Below the pieces are notes generated by a model. That model saw only the letters and a list, made by a program, of their open reading frames with translations, had not been told where the DNA came from and ran no database searches. 64,000 nucleotides of DNA from Ignelater luminosus (lineage: Eukaryota; Arthropoda; Insecta; Coleoptera; Elateridae), in assembly GCA_011009095.1 (NCBI GenBank), contig VTPC01005425.1, positions 250,342 to 314,341 on the forward strand, written 5' to 3'. The position numbers and the translations under genes were made by a program. Below, in pieces: positions 61,537 through 64,000 of this stretch; position 1 is the first letter of the stretch, and each line of letters opens with the position of its first letter.

Positions 61537-61873
61537 TATATCCAAAAGACGTGAAAGTTTTTTGAAAAAAATTAATTTTGCAATTAAAATAAAAGTTATC
61601 TCCAAACTTTTGTATTGCGAAATTTTTGTTTTATACACTTAAACTTATTGATGAAGACCAAAACCATCTCGAAACGTGACTTATAGTCCCAAAACATGCC
61701 ATAACAAAAATCATAAGAATCGATCAAAGCCTACTATTTTTATACCCAAAATCTTTTTCAAAAAACTTTCATGACTTGTACCGACTTAACGAGAGGAAGT
61801 TAGGTTAAATCTTCTTATTTTTATCCCAGGAGTCTGCAGTTAAGCTATGTCCCAACTTTTTGGAGACACCCTG

Positions 61874-62469
61874 TATATTCAAATTTTCAAGAAAATCTTA
61901 TGAAAATTTATTTTCTAGGTATTTTGCTTAGAAATGTCCTTCAGTTATGTTTGTGACAAACGTAATGTCAGACAAAGATTATATTAACATGTCATGATTA
62001 TATCCATAAAATATTTTAATTCTATCTTTTATACCATACAGATAAATAAATAGAATTTCAGTACTATTGCTTTTGTTACTGTGGTACTATGAGATTTAAA
62101 GATTAGGATTTGGAACCATCTTGAGTTAAACTGAACTTGATTCTATCTAATGAGTGTTCCAAAAAATATTTACATTAGAGTTAGCTTTGAAACTTTGAAT
62201 ATATGTTATTTTGATAGTCTTGATTGTCAGTTTCGATGATGAATTACATTTTTATAAATCAGTAACCGAAACATTCACTTATTTCTTCGTTAAGGCTTAC
62301 TTTGCAGAATGTTTTTAAAAACCTTAAAGGATTTGTTAATCTGTTCTTAATCTGTAATGGAAAACACTTTCAGCATCTTTTGTAAATAGTGCATACATAC
62401 AATGTGAAGTTTTACAGTTTCTAAATAAAACTTTTATATTCATTATATCAATGTTATGATTTATCTATA
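61874..62469 (+). other. E2F intron, nothing recognised
   Basis: AT-rich sequence between two transposons, with no exon or repeat end. Confidence 0.5.
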
Positions 62470-63596
62470 GTCCAGTCAATAAGCTGGGAAAAGAGGCTGA
62501 ATAAAAAAAAACACGCAGCTCGAATTTGTAAAAACTTTTTTGCAATTACCCCAAGATCAGTCATGACTATTGAGACCTTCCCCCCGCCTCCCTTCTACTC
62601 CAAATCGCGAAATCAACCCTTTTAACCACCATCCCCTTTCTAGAGATTTTTTTTATTTGTGCAAATCTGTGAATTTTAGCTCAAAAATGGCTTTTAGGAG
62701 GTTTTTCTGGTTTTTTGATCACGAATCCGATATTAGTTTTCCGGAAAAACCACCGTGGCCGTGGAAAAACGGAAAATTTGGCCTAATTTTTGGAAAAATT
62801 TTTCTTTTTCGTGAAAATTTTTAAATTTTGGCTTGAAAATAAGTCCTAGGAGGTTATTTTGGTCGCTGATCACAAATCTGATATTAGATTTCCGGGAAAA
62901 CCACTCTGGCTGTGGAAAATTGGAAAATTTTGCCATTTTCTTCATTTTTCTTGTGTTTAACCGCTCTTAGGTGGCAGTTCATCTCGCTTTCGATGTAGTA
63001 GACATGTTTAGAACCAGTTTTCATTGTTGCAGTGAAAATTGCGGAAAACCCGTATAAAACCATTGGGAAATTTTAAAAAAAAAAACAGTTTCATGTCAAT
63101 TTCGGGGTAATATAGCATGCTGCCACTTCGAAAATAACGCAAACATCTAGAAAGAAACTTTAAAATTCTCTAATTTTCCACGACCAGGTTGGTTTTTCCG
63201 GAAAACTAATATTGGATTCGTGATCAGCGACCAAAAAAACCACCTAGGACCCATTTTAGAGTTACAATTCAAAATCTTCACAAAGAAGAAAAATTTTTCC
63301 AGAAATGAGGCCAAATTTTCCGTTTTACCACGGCCAGGTTCACTTTTCCAGAAAACTAATGCCTCGTAGAAGCCATTTTTGAGCTAAGATTCACACATTT
63401 TCACAAATAAAAAAAAAATCTCCCGAAGGGGGTTGGTTAAAAGGATTGATTTTGCGATTTGGGGCAGAAGGGAAGGCGGGGGAAGGTCTTAATAGTCATG
63501 AATGACCTTGGGGTCGTATAGAACTCATTGCAAAAAAGAGTTTTTAAATTCGTGCTGAGTGTTCTTTTTTTTATTCTCCCAGCTCATTGACTGGAC
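62470..63596. mobile_element. 1.1-kb foldback built from four copies of a 90-bp module
   Basis: The left end GTCCAGTCAATAAGCTGGGA and right end TCCCAGCTCATTGACTGGAC are inverted and flanked by TA (62468-62469 and 63597-63598). The arms, about 500 bp each, remain complementary (GCAATTACCCCAAGATCAGTC versus the GGTCATTC...GGGG side, and CTTCCCCCGCC versus GGCGGGGGAAGG). Within each arm a module recurs twice: GATATTAG..TTCCGG..AA, then CCACGGCCGTGG-like and GGAAAATTTGGCC sequence, at about 62696, 62849, and inverted at about 63160 and 63300. ORFs here are products of the repeat. Confidence 0.85.
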
Positions 63597-63697
63597 TAAT
63601 GTAAGCAAAGAAAGATTTTTATCATAATCTGAGGTAAATATTTTCAGGGTATTCGTTATCTCTTTTAATTCTTGCACTTTGGTATTTCATTATTATA

Positions 63698-64000
63698 CAG
63701 GGCGTTTTAAAAATGAGGGAAAAATATTTGGCAAGCGCATTTCTTGATAAAAATTAAGCTTTTTTCTGTCATAACTTTTTTTTCCTAAAGTGCGCCGTTT
63801 CTGAGATACAGAGTTTCAAAGTTTTATTTAAAGCTCCTTGTGTTCTCAATATTTCAAGAACAAAATGAGATAGCAGAATGAAATTTTCTACAGAATATGT
63901 TTGTTGGGTGTACTATAGTTTTGCTGTCTGAGTGGGGATAATTGGGGGGGGGGGGTGAGTTAGTTCCCTATGCTAAAGAGAATTCTTACACCATTGAAGA
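63698..64000 (+). mobile_element. Left end of another TA-CAGGG repeat, cut by window edge
   Basis: TA followed by CAGGGCGTTTTAAAAATGAG resembles the starts of the other Tc1/mariner-like repeats here. A TGCGCCGTTTCTGAGATACA module follows. A G10 run lies at about 63946-63955. The right end is outside the window. Confidence 0.5.

Larger units (their letters stand above)
60536..61873. mobile_element. MITE interrupted by a mariner element
   Basis: The left end CAGGGTGTCTCCAAAAGGTT and right end AACTTTTTGGAGACACCCTG are inverted repeats flanked by TA (60534-60535 and 61874-61875). CTCCTGGGATAAAAATAAGA also recurs inverted as TCTTATTTTTATCCCAGGAG. Without the inner insertion the element would be about 400 bp and itself palindromic. 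Confidence 0.9.

Noticed and set aside
62570-62945. ORFs of 84 and 70 codons rich in Phe, Pro and Trp
   Set aside because: They are translations of the repeated module of the foldback element; no independent protein signal.

Overview
This is an AT-rich eukaryotic window, almost certainly from an insect. A beetle-like holometabolan is my best guess, from the 58-59 bp introns inside the conserved domain of one gene, the low GC, and the abundance of TA-flanked Tc1/mariner-type repeats; the order is not proven. Two recognisable protein-coding genes lie on the plus strand, both cut by the window edges or by unseen exons. Nothing resembles a bacterial operon, CRISPR array or tRNA.

Left third (1-26093): no exon I can recognise. 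By position and by what is known of pumilio loci, this is probably one very long 5' intron of pumilio. It contains a few MITEs (12.5 kb, 24.9 kb), a perfect GC-rich 11-bp hairpin (5.15 kb), a compound microsatellite, a two-unit 120-bp tandem repeat (18.5 kb), a GC-richer patch with a consensus splice donor (14.4-14.55 kb), and two weak minus-strand ORFs (5.7 kb and 19.2 kb).

Middle (26094-about 40700): the last eight coding exons of pumilio, joined in phase into 702 codons plus stop. They encode a Q-rich segment, a low-complexity linker and the complete eight-repeat PUF RNA-binding domain. One exon (30587-30709) is a multiple of three with an unusual acceptor and looks like a cassette. The last large intron (32288-36128) is a transposon graveyard: a MITE, a hAT-like MITE, a Tc1/mariner transposase remnant and an antisense non-LTR retrotransposon fragment. 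Downstream is an apparently transposon-free 4.3-kb probable 3' UTR.

Right-centre (about 40.9-54.6 kb): intergenic sequence dense in DNA transposons, many with resolvable ends and TA or 8-bp target duplications, several forming long foldbacks. It also holds a 46-bp N gap flanked by an exact 116-bp duplication that is very likely an assembly error.

Right end (about 54.6-64 kb): the 5' part of an E2F1/2/3-type activator E2F gene. One large exon (56872-57858, 329 codons) carries the cyclin-binding motif, DNA-binding domain, leucine zipper and marked box; the transactivation domain must lie in exons beyond the window. The upstream GC-rich stretch holds a near-consensus E2F site, suggesting autoregulation. 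The following intron carries a mariner element nested in a MITE and a 1.1-kb foldback made of repeated modules.

The genes are not obviously linked in function: Pumilio is a translational repressor of UGUANAUA-bearing mRNAs and E2F drives S-phase transcription. E2F mRNAs are known Pumilio targets in animals, so their adjacency is worth a look but may be coincidence. I found no clearly new biological system. The most notable items are the long foldbacks (possible hairpin-RNA sources), the repeated transposase clade, the pumilio cassette exon and the orphan ORFs.
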